A stretch of DNA of 64,000 bases, from contig NZ_JAPFGA010000001.1 in the NCBI RefSeq assembly GCF_026241135.1, positions 124,001-188,000 of the forward strand, read 5' to 3'. Of this stretch, positions 50,293 to 59,395 are shown one piece after another. Both the position numbers and the translations under genes were made by a program. This stretch comes from Galbibacter kalidii (GTDB taxonomy: Bacteria > Bacteroidota > Bacteroidia > Flavobacteriales > Flavobacteriaceae). The number at the start of each line of letters is the position of its first letter. The first letter of the stretch is position 1. The notes beneath the pieces were generated by a model, which was given only the letters and a program-made list of their open reading frames with translations, did not search any database and was not told where the DNA came from.

Positions 50293-52245
50293 CTAATCCA
50301 TGTTCTTCAATTTTTTCAGCTTTGCTTTCCACAAATTAAGATCTTCTACGTGTTTTTCTATATTTTTTTGAACCTCTTTTACTATCGGGTTTGATTCATC
50401 GGCATTGATAAACTGAAGGTTGTTTTCCAATTGACGTATTTCTGATTTCACCTCGTCAATCTTTCTTCTGATATATATTCTTTCGTTACTGATTAACGAA
50501 TCATTGTCTGAATTGGCCAATTGATCCAGTTTGTTGCCATATTTGATAAGTTCAGCCTTTTGTTTGTCAAGATCCAGCTTTTTGAACAGGGCATCCAAAA
50601 TTTTATTGAACTTACCCTCGATATTCTTTTTGTTGTACGGAACCCTACCTATTTTTTTCCAATCGGCAATAAAACTTTTTATTTGCTCAAGGTCTTTTTC
50701 CTTGTCGCCCGACAGTTGATATTCTTTTAAATCATCCAAAAAGGCTTTTTTCTGTTCAAAAGCATCCATTTCTTCTTTGAAATGTTCGTTCTTTCTGGCG
50801 TGAAGTCTGTCAAAATAATGATTACAAGCCGTTTTGAATCTGTTCCAAATCTTGTCGGAATGCTTTCTGGGCACATGACCTATCTTTTTCCAGTCAGCTT
50901 GTATTTTTTTCATGATAGGAGTGGTGCTGTCCCAATCATCACTGTCTTTCAGGGATTCGGCCGTGTTAACCAGCTCCATTTTCTTATCAAGATTCTTTTG
51001 TTGCTCCTTTTTCAGGTTTTTGTAATAGGCATTTTTATTTCGGTTGAATTTCCGTACCGTTTCTTTAAAAGATGCCCAGGTTTGTTCATTCACTTTGTAG
51101 GGAACCCTTCCGGCATTGAAAAAATCCTCCCGCAGGGCTTCCACTTCCTTGATCTGTTTCTGCCATCCACTATGGTTACTGGCAGGTTTTAGGGTGATAA
51201 TCTCGATCTTTTTGATGATGTCCTGTTTTACAACCAGATTAGCTTCATGAATGGCATCCTGATTTTTAAAATATTCCTGACGCTTTTGATGGATTGCCTT
51301 GGTTGCGGCACTAAATCGGTTCCAAATATCTTCGCGGTGTTCGCGGTCAACCGGACCAAGATCTTCTTTCCATTTTTTGTGAAGTAATTGCAACTCTCTA
51401 AAAGCTTTGTTTACATCCCTTATTTCGGCGAGGGCTTCTGCCTGTGTTATAAGTTTTTCTTTCTCTTCCAGGTTGTGTTTAAAGTCTAAGTCACGCAAAT
51501 CTCTGTTGAGATCCAGGAAGTCATAAAAAATTTCCACATGATGATGGTAAGTGCGCCAAACATCGTTGTAGTTTACTCGAGGAACAGGTCCTGCGTTACG
51601 CCAGCGGTCTTGCAACTCCTTGAAGTGCTTATAGGTGTCGTTGATGTTTTCTTCAACATTGATAAGCCCTTTCAACTCTTCAATAATTTCCAATCTGTTT
51701 TCCAAACTGGATTTTAAGCGATGTTCTAGATTTTTGTAGTATTGGTTGCGTTTGTCTTTGTATTCAGAATAGACCGTGTTGAAACGCTTTTTGGTAGCCG
51801 AGGTGTAGTTGAAATCAATCTCATTGCCGCCATCGTTTATAAAATCTTCTTTTTTCTGTTCGAGTAGCTCTTGATATTTTAAATCGAATTCAGATTTAAT
51901 CTGATCGACATGATTTTTAATGGCTTGAATTTTTTCTTTTCTGACCAGCTTTTCAAGTTCATCGACCAATTTGTCCATACTTATGGCATGGTAGTCGAGC
52001 ATAGGGATCTTATGCCTGTCCTTATGTCCGTCATCTTCAGCATCTTCAGCATTCGATTCGTCGATCTCATCCTGTGGATCATCTTCCTCTCCTTCTTTTT
52101 CTGAAGTGGGATGCTCATTTTCTTCATCTTTTGAGGCCGGTGAAGCAGCGGTTTCTTTGGTTTCTACTAGGGATGTGTCTTTATTAGTATCATTCTCACT
52201 TCCATCTGCAGCCGGCTGCAGGTTATCGTCTTTTTCTGCTAACAT
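50293..52245 (-). CDS. DUF349 repeat protein
   Basis: A protein of 650 residues with an acidic N-terminal region (about 1-75, rich in Asp and Glu) followed by about six helical DUF349 repeats, each with a W-x-x-x-G-x-V-P-R-x4-x-x-W-x-x-F core (for example DRWRNAGPVPRVNYNDVWRTY, KWKEDLGPVDREHREDIW, DWKKIGHVPRKHSDKIWNRF). It is highly charged and probably a soluble coiled protein. The function is not established in flavobacteria. Confidence 0.82.
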   Translation of the reverse strand: MLAEKDDNLQPAADGSENDTNKDTSLVETKETAASPASKDEENEHPTSEKEGEEDDPQDEIDESNAEDAEDDGHKDRHKIPMLDYHAISMDKLVDELEKLVRKEKIQAIKNHVDQIKSEFDLKYQELLEQKKEDFINDGGNEIDFNYTSATKKRFNTVYSEYKDKRNQYYKNLEHRLKSSLENRLEIIEELKGLINVEENINDTYKHFKELQDRWRNAGPVPRVNYNDVWRTYHHHVEIFYDFLDLNRDLRDLDFKHNLEEKEKLITQAEALAEIRDVNKAFRELQLLHKKWKEDLGPVDREHREDIWNRFSAATKAIHQKRQEYFKNQDAIHEANLVVKQDIIKKIEIITLKPASNHSGWQKQIKEVEALREDFFNAGRVPYKVNEQTWASFKETVRKFNRNKNAYYKNLKKEQQKNLDKKMELVNTAESLKDSDDWDSTTPIMKKIQADWKKIGHVPRKHSDKIWNRFKTACNHYFDRLHARKNEHFKEEMDAFEQKKAFLDDLKEYQLSGDKEKDLEQIKSFIADWKKIGRVPYNKKNIEGKFNKILDALFKKLDLDKQKAELIKYGNKLDQLANSDNDSLISNERIYIRRKIDEVKSEIRQLENNLQFINADESNPIVKEVQKNIEKHVEDLNLWKAKLKKLKNMD

Positions 52246-52370
52246 TTCTATAAATGTTTAAGGTTCATCAATGCTTTGGACTTGAAAGATACTAACAAGT
52301 ATGAAATTAGCCAAGTTTTTAAAGGTTTCAGCGCGAAATATTTACGTGGAGTAGTAGGGCTATCTGGTTG

Positions 52371-53498
52371 TTAAGCTACAAAACTCAATAAATAGCCCAA
52401 TAAAGCCCCACCAATCACTGTCCACATGGAATTTACTTTTTTAAGGCCAAAGAGTAAGCCTATACTGATGAGGGCGATAACAATTGCTTTCCAATCGGTT
52501 AGGGTGTCTTTACTCATTTCAATCAATACGGCTATCATAACGGCTACTGCTGCGATATTCACACAGTCGAGGAAATAACCGAGTAGTTTGGATTGCCTCA
52601 TTTTTGGAACAAGCGGGTTGAGCACCAAAACAAAAAGAAAAGAAGGGAGGAATATTCCCAATGTAGCCATAATAGCTCCCCAAAACCCGGTCATTTGATA
52701 TCCGATAAAAGTTGCGGTTGATAACACAGGCCCGGGCGTGAACTGACCAACAGCTACCGCATCGATGAGTTCTTGTCTCGTGAGCCAACCTTTGGTCACT
52801 AATTCAGCATCAAGATAGGCAAAAAGCACATAACCACTTCCGTATAAAACGGCACCCACTTTAAGGAAGGTCCAAAACACTTTTAGGGTGGTTACAGTCG
52901 TGACGCTCGCTGTAGAAACCTGAAGCAATAGCAATGGAGAAATAGTTTTTAAGTTAGCTGAAAGCTTGTATCGTGTGTAGAAATACAAGGCACCGATAAT
53001 ACCTGCACTTAAAAGTGCAATAACTTCATTGACTCCCAGCAGGCTTACGATAAGGACAAGGGCTCCTAAAACACCAAGCTCCCAACTTTTTAAGGCTTTT
53101 TTACCCAATCTTAAAATTGCTGAAGCGATAATAGCCAACACAGCAGGTTTTATACCAAAAATAAAAGGTTCCACTTGTGGTAATTGTCCATATTCGGCAT
53201 AAAGCCATGCAAAAACTCCGGTAATAACCACCGCCGGAAAAACAAAAGAGATACCGGCAACAAAGAGGCCGGGAATCCCGCCACGTTCGTGTCCACAGTG
53301 CATGGTCATTTCAGTTGAATTGGGACCGGGGATTAAATTGGTGGCGCCTATCAAGTCCAAAAAATGTTGCCTGTCCATCCACTGTCGTTTGTTTACAACC
53401 TCTTCCTCCATCATGGCAATATGAGCTGCAGGCCCGCCAAAGGAGATACAACCTAATTTGAAAAAGAGTAGGGCAATTTCTTTTAAGTGTATTGTCAT
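52371..53498 (-). CDS. chrA: chromate transporter (CHR) family protein
   Basis: A protein of 375 residues with two homologous halves of about six membrane helices each, as in long-chain CHR proteins. The half-1 signature GCISFGGPAAHIAMME (FGGP motif, about 14-29) and PGPNSTEMTMHCG are present; half 2 begins GAVLYGSGYVLFAYLD (about 212-227) with FTPGPVLSTATF. Known members export chromate with sulfate-like exchange, but many homologues have no tested substrate. It starts 3 bases after the DoxX stop; the two form an operon. Confidence 0.86.
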   Translation of the reverse strand: MTIHLKEIALLFFKLGCISFGGPAAHIAMMEEEVVNKRQWMDRQHFLDLIGATNLIPGPNSTEMTMHCGHERGGIPGLFVAGISFVFPAVVITGVFAWLYAEYGQLPQVEPFIFGIKPAVLAIIASAILRLGKKALKSWELGVLGALVLIVSLLGVNEVIALLSAGIIGALYFYTRYKLSANLKTISPLLLLQVSTASVTTVTTLKVFWTFLKVGAVLYGSGYVLFAYLDAELVTKGWLTRQELIDAVAVGQFTPGPVLSTATFIGYQMTGFWGAIMATLGIFLPSFLFVLVLNPLVPKMRQSKLLGYFLDCVNIAAVAVMIAVLIEMSKDTLTDWKAIVIALISIGLLFGLKKVNSMWTVIGGALLGYLLSFVA

Positions 53499-53501
53499 TT
53501 T

Positions 53502-53945
53502 TTATTCAGTTTCACGGTGGTTTTGTCGGGTTAGCCATTTGTCGATAGACCAGAGACCTCCTCCTTTTATAAAAAGGAAAATGCTACCGAGAAGCATCGC
53601 CCAATCGGTTCTGCTGCTGTGCATCATTTGCCAAAAGCCGTCAATAGATAAGATTTTCATCTTTGTAGTCGCTATGGCTGTAAGCATGATGGTTATAAGC
53701 GGAATAGAAGCCAGTCGTGTAAATAGCCCAAGAAGAATGAACAAGCCACATAGAATTTCAAAGAAACCGACAAACGAACTTAAGAAATCCGCAGCCGGGA
53801 GACCGATTTTTTCAAATCTTCCCGCACCTCTGACAGCAGGAAATAAAAATTTTTGAATCCCTTCTGAAAGGAAAACCACACTAACCATCAAACGGATAAT
53901 GAAAGTCGTTGTGGAAGGGTCTGTTTTTAATATTCTTTGAAACAT
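53502..53945 (-). CDS. DoxX family membrane protein
   Basis: A protein of 147 residues with four predicted helices and the family pattern IRLMVSVVFLSEGIQKFLFPAVRGAGRFEKIGLPAADFLSSFVGFFEILCGLFILLGLFTRLASIPL. DoxX proteins are linked to quinone or thiosulfate oxidation and redox balance in some bacteria; here the role is unknown. It is the first gene of the DoxX-ChrA pair, with a TATCTTTG box at 53966. Confidence 0.85.
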   Translation of the reverse strand: MFQRILKTDPSTTTFIIRLMVSVVFLSEGIQKFLFPAVRGAGRFEKIGLPAADFLSSFVGFFEILCGLFILLGLFTRLASIPLITIMLTAIATTKMKILSIDGFWQMMHSSRTDWAMLLGSIFLFIKGGGLWSIDKWLTRQNHRETE

Positions 53946-53965
53946 AATGAGGCTTTTGTTTCAAT

Positions 53966-53973
53966 CAAAGATA
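53966..53973 (-). promoter_or_regulatory. -7 promoter box of the DoxX-ChrA operon
   Basis: TATCTTTG on the minus strand, 20 bases upstream of the DoxX ATG at 53945. Confidence 0.6.
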
Positions 53974-54015
53974 AATAAAAATTTTGTGGAGGGCTGATGT
54001 CTAAAAGCCGAAAAA

Positions 54016-54750
54016 CTAATCATTCCATATCTCCCAAGCTTTTTCTGCTTGCAATTTTAGCATTTTGTGTCCATTTACAGCCGTGGCCCCTTGTTTTTTG
54101 GCATGGGCCATAAAGCTGGTTTCAGACGGATTATAAATAAGGTCGTATACCAAGTGTTGATCGCTTAAAAACTCATAGGGAATGGCAGGTTTTTGCTCTA
54201 CATTTGGAAAGGTGCCCAAGGGTGTACAGTTCACAATTACAGTATATTCAGAAATTACATCTTTGCTCAATTCATCATAAGTAAATCGGTCTTCTTTGGC
54301 AGTCCTTGAAACAAATTTAATGTCGATTCCCAATGTTTTTAGTGCATGGGCCACCGCTTTGGAAGCTCCGCCCGTACCGAGGATCAAAGCTTTTTTATGG
54401 GATGGTTTTATGAATGGAGCGATCGATTTTTCAAAACCGTGAACATCAGTATTGTATCCGGTGAGTTTACTATCGCTTACTTTTACAACATTTACGGCGC
54501 CAATTTCAGCAGCTTTGCTATCCATTTCCGTTAAAAAAGGAATGATAGCTTCTTTATACGGAATAGTAATATTAAACCCGACGAGATTCGTGTTCTTCTG
54601 TAAAACCGCTTTTATTTCTTTTATATCCTGAAGGTCAAAATTGACGTAGGAGTGATCATCCAGCCCTAATTCTTTGAATTTTTCAGTGAAATATCCCTGA
54701 GAGAAGGAGTAGGAGATGTTTTTGCCTACGAGTCCGAAAAGTTTATCCAT
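54016..54750 (-). CDS. aroE: shikimate dehydrogenase
   Basis: Reduces 3-dehydroshikimate to shikimate with NADPH. It has 244 residues, near the short end of the family. The shikimate-binding SYSFSQGYF (SxS motif) and NITIPYKEAI (catalytic Lys near 67), the NADPH loop LGTGGASKAVAHAL (about 124-137) and NTDVHGFEKS (Asp) are present. The start at 54750 lies in the overlap with the DUF368 gene stop (8 bases), so the two are translationally coupled; a longer frame from 54792 is not supported by the family. Confidence 0.92.
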   Translation of the reverse strand: MDKLFGLVGKNISYSFSQGYFTEKFKELGLDDHSYVNFDLQDIKEIKAVLQKNTNLVGFNITIPYKEAIIPFLTEMDSKAAEIGAVNVVKVSDSKLTGYNTDVHGFEKSIAPFIKPSHKKALILGTGGASKAVAHALKTLGIDIKFVSRTAKEDRFTYDELSKDVISEYTVIVNCTPLGTFPNVEQKPAIPYEFLSDQHLVYDLIYNPSETSFMAHAKKQGATAVNGHKMLKLQAEKAWEIWND

Positions 54751-55762
54751 TTTTGATCGTTTTTTTACCATACCAGTCCAGTGCCAAAACAATAAGCACC
54801 CCTAAAATAATAAATCCGATAGAAATCCAGGTTTGGGTATCTTTTATATGTGGAATGAACCGCTGATAGTTGACGATGATTTTTTCTCCGGCTGAATCTA
54901 TCATGATTTCGCCTTGAGTGTCTAGTTTGTATATGGTCTTTTTCCACGGCCATACAACGCCTAGTGAACCACCGATAAATCCAAGGATAATGGCAGTGGT
55001 GATATATTTAAAATGTTTTAAAACGTAACTCAGCAAATGGGAAAGTGTAACCAGTCCGGTCACAGATCCCAGTGTGAAAACCCCTAAGATTTTCAGCATT
55101 TTTATGCGTTCGGAATTCTTTACAAAACTGAAATCCTTGCGAAAAACTTCCGCCAGGGTATCGTATAAAGCATTAACCGAATCAACCAAAAGCAGGACGT
55201 AATTTCCCAAAAGAATAAGGATAAAAGAACCGGACAATCCAGGGAGTGTCATTCCTGAAACGCTAATAATTCCGCAGAAAAAAACAAAGATGAGGTTGTC
55301 GTTTTGTTTTGCCGGACTAAGAAAACTGAGCGAGATTCCGATAAGCACACCCAAGAGGCAAAACGAAACAGTTTTTCGGTTCCAATGGTCATAATCCTTG
55401 GCGATGTAATAAATAGAACCGAGAATCATCCCGAAGAAAGTGGCCCAGACATAGAGCTCGTTTTTTGCGATAAAAAAATCGAGTAATTTGGAAACACTGA
55501 AATAGCTCACTAACATTCCGAGGAGAAGCAAACCTAAAAACCGTCCGTTGATGTATCTGTAGAAACTTACAAAGCGACCGTTCAAGATCAATTTCAGGGC
55601 TTTAAGGTTGATTTTTTGAAGCGAATAGATAAATTCCTCGTAAAATCCGGCAACAAATGCGACCACACCTCCTGAGACCCCGGGCACCTTGTTGGCAGCA
55701 CCCATGGCCAATCCTTTTATAAAAAGGAAAAATTTATCGAGAAGTGTTCGCGTTGGCTGCAT
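54743..55762 (-). CDS. DUF368 membrane protein, PopT-type undecaprenyl-phosphate transporter
   Basis: A protein of 339 residues with about eight or more hydrophobic helices. The family signature appears twice in inverted halves: GLAMGAANKVPGVSGGVVAF (about 15-34) with FYEEFIYSL, and LPGLSGSFILILLGNYVLLLVD (about 175-196). DUF368 proteins, named PopT, carry polyprenyl phosphate back across the membrane for cell-wall and surface polymer synthesis. Compared with the next gene it has a longer C-terminal extension (DTQGEIMIDSAGEKIIV). It lies 4 bases after the preceding DUF368 gene. Confidence 0.88.
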   Translation of the reverse strand: MQPTRTLLDKFFLFIKGLAMGAANKVPGVSGGVVAFVAGFYEEFIYSLQKINLKALKLILNGRFVSFYRYINGRFLGLLLLGMLVSYFSVSKLLDFFIAKNELYVWATFFGMILGSIYYIAKDYDHWNRKTVSFCLLGVLIGISLSFLSPAKQNDNLIFVFFCGIISVSGMTLPGLSGSFILILLGNYVLLLVDSVNALYDTLAEVFRKDFSFVKNSERIKMLKILGVFTLGSVTGLVTLSHLLSYVLKHFKYITTAIILGFIGGSLGVVWPWKKTIYKLDTQGEIMIDSAGEKIIVNYQRFIPHIKDTQTWISIGFIILGVLIVLALDWYGKKTIKNG

Positions 55763-55766
55763 AAAT

Positions 55767-56681
55767 TTATGCTTTTTTTGTTGCTATTTTTTCAAGCAGA
55801 AAGATGACTAAAAAACCGATAAACGCAAAAATTATTGCCCACAATATTTTAGGATCACCTTCATATTTAAACGGGGAGGTGCTTTGGCTTAGTGTAATGG
55901 TTTTATCCCCTATCTTTTTTATTTCAGTCACCAGTTTCCACGGCCATATTTTATTGAGCGATCCGAGGATAAATCCGGTCAACACCGCTAGGGTAGTATT
56001 TTTGTAATTGTTGAAAAGGAATTTGAGCAGTTTGGAAAAACTCAGGAGGCCAAAAACAGCTCCCAAAGCTATAATTGAAAGGGTCTTGATATCTCGAGTG
56101 TTTACAGCACCCAAAACAGTTTCGTAGGCACCTAAGAGTACCAAAATAAAGGCGCCGGAAATCCCGGGTAGTATCATCGCACAAATTGCAAGGGCACCTG
56201 CAAAAAACAGAAAAACGTTACCGCCCGATCCGTGTAGGGGAGGGAGGATGGTGATGTAATATGCAACAGCTGCCCCAAGGATGAATCCGATAATGGTGAT
56301 TGCTTTCCAACGGGTGATTTGTTTACCCACAAAAAAAATACTGGCAATGACAAGACCAAAGAAAAAGGACCAAAGCAAGACAGGTTCGTTCTCCAAAAGC
56401 CATTTTAATAGTTTGGCAAGGGATAAGATACTGATGATTATACCGAGAAAAAGGGCAGCCAAAAAATTCCCGTTGATATGTTTCCAGGCCTTTTTGATGC
56501 CTTCCTTTCTGAGAATGGAAAAGGTTTCCAGACTGATGTTATTAATAGAAGTTATAAGCTCTTCGTAAATCCCCGAGATAAAAGCGATAGTTCCTCCGGA
56601 CACCCCAGGAACAACATCGGCAGCGCCCATGGCAATTCCTTTAAGTGTGATGATGAGGTAGTCTAAAAATGATCTTTGCAT
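55767..56681 (-). CDS. DUF368 membrane protein, second PopT-type paralogue
   Basis: A protein of 304 residues with the same fold signatures: KGIAMGAADVVPGVSGGTIAF (about 14-34), GIYEELITSINN, and LPGISGAFILVLLGAYETVLGAV (about 174-196). It is the first gene of a three-gene operon with the second DUF368 gene and aroE; the promoter box lies at 56700. Having two paralogues side by side could reflect different pH or ion dependence of the transporters, which is known for other polyprenyl-phosphate transporters; this is inference here. Confidence 0.88.
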   Translation of the reverse strand: MQRSFLDYLIITLKGIAMGAADVVPGVSGGTIAFISGIYEELITSINNISLETFSILRKEGIKKAWKHINGNFLAALFLGIIISILSLAKLLKWLLENEPVLLWSFFFGLVIASIFFVGKQITRWKAITIIGFILGAAVAYYITILPPLHGSGGNVFLFFAGALAICAMILPGISGAFILVLLGAYETVLGAVNTRDIKTLSIIALGAVFGLLSFSKLLKFLFNNYKNTTLAVLTGFILGSLNKIWPWKLVTEIKKIGDKTITLSQSTSPFKYEGDPKILWAIIFAFIGFLVIFLLEKIATKKA

Positions 56682-56699
56682 ACTTTGTTCTTAGGCGAA

Positions 56700-56707
56700 C
56701 AAAAATA
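56700..56707 (-). promoter_or_regulatory. -7 promoter box of the DUF368-DUF368-aroE operon
   Basis: TATTTTTG on the minus strand, 18 bases upstream of the first DUF368 start at 56681. Confidence 0.5.
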
Positions 56708-56713
56708 GCAATT

Positions 56714-58114
56714 TTAAATCGATGAATTTTTAAAACTATGTATTATATTTTTTACGGTTTTTCTGTTGTAAACTCCCGGGAACAATACCTCCATGGTGTC
56801 ATGTTCTTCATAATTGTGCATTAAGGCATTTTTAAGGTGATATGTGCCTTTTAAAGCGTCGGATGACAGATAATACATTCCCGCCAATCGGTATTCGAGA
56901 TCTGCGTGTTCCGGATAGAATTCCAAAGCCTGTAACAAGGCGTGAATAGCGCTGTCATATTCCCCAAGTTTTAATAGGATATCAGACCAAGAGATCCATG
57001 TTTCCAACTCATAATTGCCCAATTCTATTGTTTTTTGATAAGATAAATCTGCTTCTTCATAAAAATGAAGGAGTTCGTTGATCTTGGCACTGCGTTTCCA
57101 ATACAACACATTTTCACTATCAATATTGATCGCCTTGTTGATATAATAAAGCGCTTTTTGATAGTTGCGTTGTTTGAAATAAAAATCGGTTATGGCCAAC
57201 CAACCCTTGTCTAAGAGTGGATCTTCATGAACCGTTCTGTAGTAGAATTTTTTGGCAAGGTCGTAATTGCCCAATTTATCATGACATTTTCCTATTCTCA
57301 GATAAGCAAAAGAAGTAGGGTCGTCCAAACCGAGGGTAATCTCATAATTTTCGATGGCCTCGTTATATCTTTTCAAACGTTCCAAGACCCGCCCTTTTTC
57401 TAAGTATGCCCCTATAAAAGTGTCATCGGAATAGATAGCGAAATCGAAACTCGAAAGCGCTTCTTTATACATCTTTTTACTTACAAATTGCTTTCCAAGC
57501 TGATGCCAGGCCACTTCACAATACGGATTTTGATCCAGATATGAGTTCAGGAAAGTAATGGCACCATCGTAGTCTTCCAAAAAATCAAAACAATAAATCA
57601 CATTATAAAGCGCCGCATAATCTTGATAATCTTCGTTCAGACATTGAATAAAAGCATCTTTGGCTGATTCATAATCGTCAAGGAACAAATATTCCATTCC
57701 GAGGAGGGAATAGATGTCTGAATTGTTATCAGTCATAGATAGCGCTTCGTACAACAGTTCTATGGCTTTTTGATGATTGTCTTGTTTTGAGTAAATGTTA
57801 GCTTTTTGAATATAGATCTCTTCATTTGAAACTTCAATAGCTTCAATTTCATTTAGAATGGTTTCCGCTGTTTCAAATCGATTTTCAAAAACCAAAATCT
57901 CTACATGCAAGAGCTTGAGTTCTGATGATGTAGGGTGTTGTTGGAGACCGATCTGTATGGCTTTTTTTGCCAAAGCGACCTTTGCGGAATCTAAATAGTG
58001 ATGAACGATCTGTTGAAAATCCTCTGAATCAAAGAAATAAACATCGTTGGTTTTTAGCATTGATTCAAATTTTGCTAACGGGAGGTTATGGTCTTCGTGA
58101 GCACTAAATGGCAT
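56714..58114 (-). CDS. tetratricopeptide repeat protein
   Basis: A protein of 466 residues made of about eleven TPR-like helical hairpins from residue 30 to 420 (for example SKQDNHQKAIELLYEALSMTDNNSDIYSLLGMEYL and GRVLERLKRYNEAIENYEITLGLDDP), without signal peptide or other domain. It probably serves as a cytoplasmic scaffold. It lies close to, and on the same strand as, the operon with DUF368 and the aminotransferase, but has about 85-base spacers on one side. Confidence 0.85.
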   Translation of the reverse strand: MPFSAHEDHNLPLAKFESMLKTNDVYFFDSEDFQQIVHHYLDSAKVALAKKAIQIGLQQHPTSSELKLLHVEILVFENRFETAETILNEIEAIEVSNEEIYIQKANIYSKQDNHQKAIELLYEALSMTDNNSDIYSLLGMEYLFLDDYESAKDAFIQCLNEDYQDYAALYNVIYCFDFLEDYDGAITFLNSYLDQNPYCEVAWHQLGKQFVSKKMYKEALSSFDFAIYSDDTFIGAYLEKGRVLERLKRYNEAIENYEITLGLDDPTSFAYLRIGKCHDKLGNYDLAKKFYYRTVHEDPLLDKGWLAITDFYFKQRNYQKALYYINKAINIDSENVLYWKRSAKINELLHFYEEADLSYQKTIELGNYELETWISWSDILLKLGEYDSAIHALLQALEFYPEHADLEYRLAGMYYLSSDALKGTYHLKNALMHNYEEHDTMEVLFPGVYNRKTVKNIIHSFKNSSI

Positions 58115-58201
58115 AGGCGATGCGTTTTTAGATTTCTACGTTAATAAATTTAGGGTTTGAAGCTTTATAATTGAACCAAAAACCGTATTGTTATTAACAA
58201 A

Positions 58202-59395
58202 TTAGTTAACATTATGGTTGTTCCATGCATTCAATAGTTCCAGAATGATGTTGCAACCTTTTTCAATTTCTTCATTGGAAATGGTCAATGGAGGTGTTAT
58301 TCTAACGGCTTTTGACTCGAAAAGCAACCAAAATAGAATAAGCCCTTTTTTCATGGCTTCTACTACTATAAAATTGGCGATTTCGGGTTTTTCTGTAATC
58401 ATTGCCAACATTAAACCTTTTCCTCTCATTTCTTTAATCAAAGGGTGTACCAAAAGCGAACGGAAAAGCTTTTCTTTTTTGAGTGTCAGTGCCATTAAAT
58501 CCGATTCGGTCAACTCTTTAAGGGTAGTCAGTGCGGCGGCGGCAATAACAGGGTGACCCCCAAAGGTGGTGATATGCCCCATTTTAGGCGATTCCTTTAG
58601 TAGTGCCATAGTGTCATGAGAAGCGGTAAAAGCCCCAACGGGCATACCGCCGGCCATGCCTTTGCCCATAACGAGTATGTCGGGAGTAATCCCGTAGTTC
58701 ATAAAACCAAACAGTTTCCCGGTGCGCCCGAATCCTGGCTGTATTTCATCTAAAATCAACAAAGCACCGACTTCTTCACAGCGCTGTTTTACTTTTTTTA
58801 GGTAATCGTTCTCAGGTTCGATAAATCCGGCTCCCCCTTGAATGGTTTCTAAAATGACTCCCGCTGTTTCCGTTGTTATCTTTTGTAGGTCAGCCTTATT
58901 GTTGAACTCTATAAAACTGATCCCAGGCAGTAACGGACGAAAAGCTTGTTTGCGTTCCTCAAAGTCCATTAAACTCATGGAGCCTTGTGTGTTGCCGTGA
59001 TAGGCATGTTTTGCTGCAATAAGTTGTCCTCTTCCAGTGGCGCGTTTGGCCAATTTCATGGCACCTTCGATAGCTTCCGTTCCCGAGTTGACTAAATAGG
59101 TGGTCTTCAAAGATTCAGGAAGTTGTTTTGCCAGAAGTTTTGTAAACGCTACGGCCGGTTTTTGAATGTATTCCCCATACACCATGACATGCATATAGGA
59201 GGCAGCCTGCTCTTGAACGGCTTTTACAACCCGTGGATGGCTGTGACCTAAAGTATTGGCAGAGACCCCTGCGACAAAATCCAAGTATTTTTTTCCGGAG
59301 GTGTCATAGATGTACGACCCTTTGGCATGAGATACTTCTACACCCAGCGGACTGGGACCGGTTTGCGCTTGATATTTTAAAAAATCCTCTTTCAC
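58202..59395 (-). CDS. class III aminotransferase (ornithine/acetylornithine-type)
   Basis: A PLP enzyme of 397 residues. The phosphate loop NSGTEAIEGAMKLA (about 107-120), ILDEIQPGFGRTGKLFGFMNYG (cofactor Asp) and the Schiff-base lysine in LVMGKGMAGGMP (near 257) define the class. The substrate could be ornithine, acetylornithine or another omega-amino acid; context does not decide. It starts with GTG at 59393-59395, overlapping the OstA-like gene stop by four bases (GTGA), so translation is coupled to it. Confidence 0.87.
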   Translation of the reverse strand: MKEDFLKYQAQTGPSPLGVEVSHAKGSYIYDTSGKKYLDFVAGVSANTLGHSHPRVVKAVQEQAASYMHVMVYGEYIQKPAVAFTKLLAKQLPESLKTTYLVNSGTEAIEGAMKLAKRATGRGQLIAAKHAYHGNTQGSMSLMDFEERKQAFRPLLPGISFIEFNNKADLQKITTETAGVILETIQGGAGFIEPENDYLKKVKQRCEEVGALLILDEIQPGFGRTGKLFGFMNYGITPDILVMGKGMAGGMPVGAFTASHDTMALLKESPKMGHITTFGGHPVIAAAALTTLKELTESDLMALTLKKEKLFRSLLVHPLIKEMRGKGLMLAMITEKPEIANFIVVEAMKKGLILFWLLFESKAVRITPPLTISNEEIEKGCNIILELLNAWNNHNVN

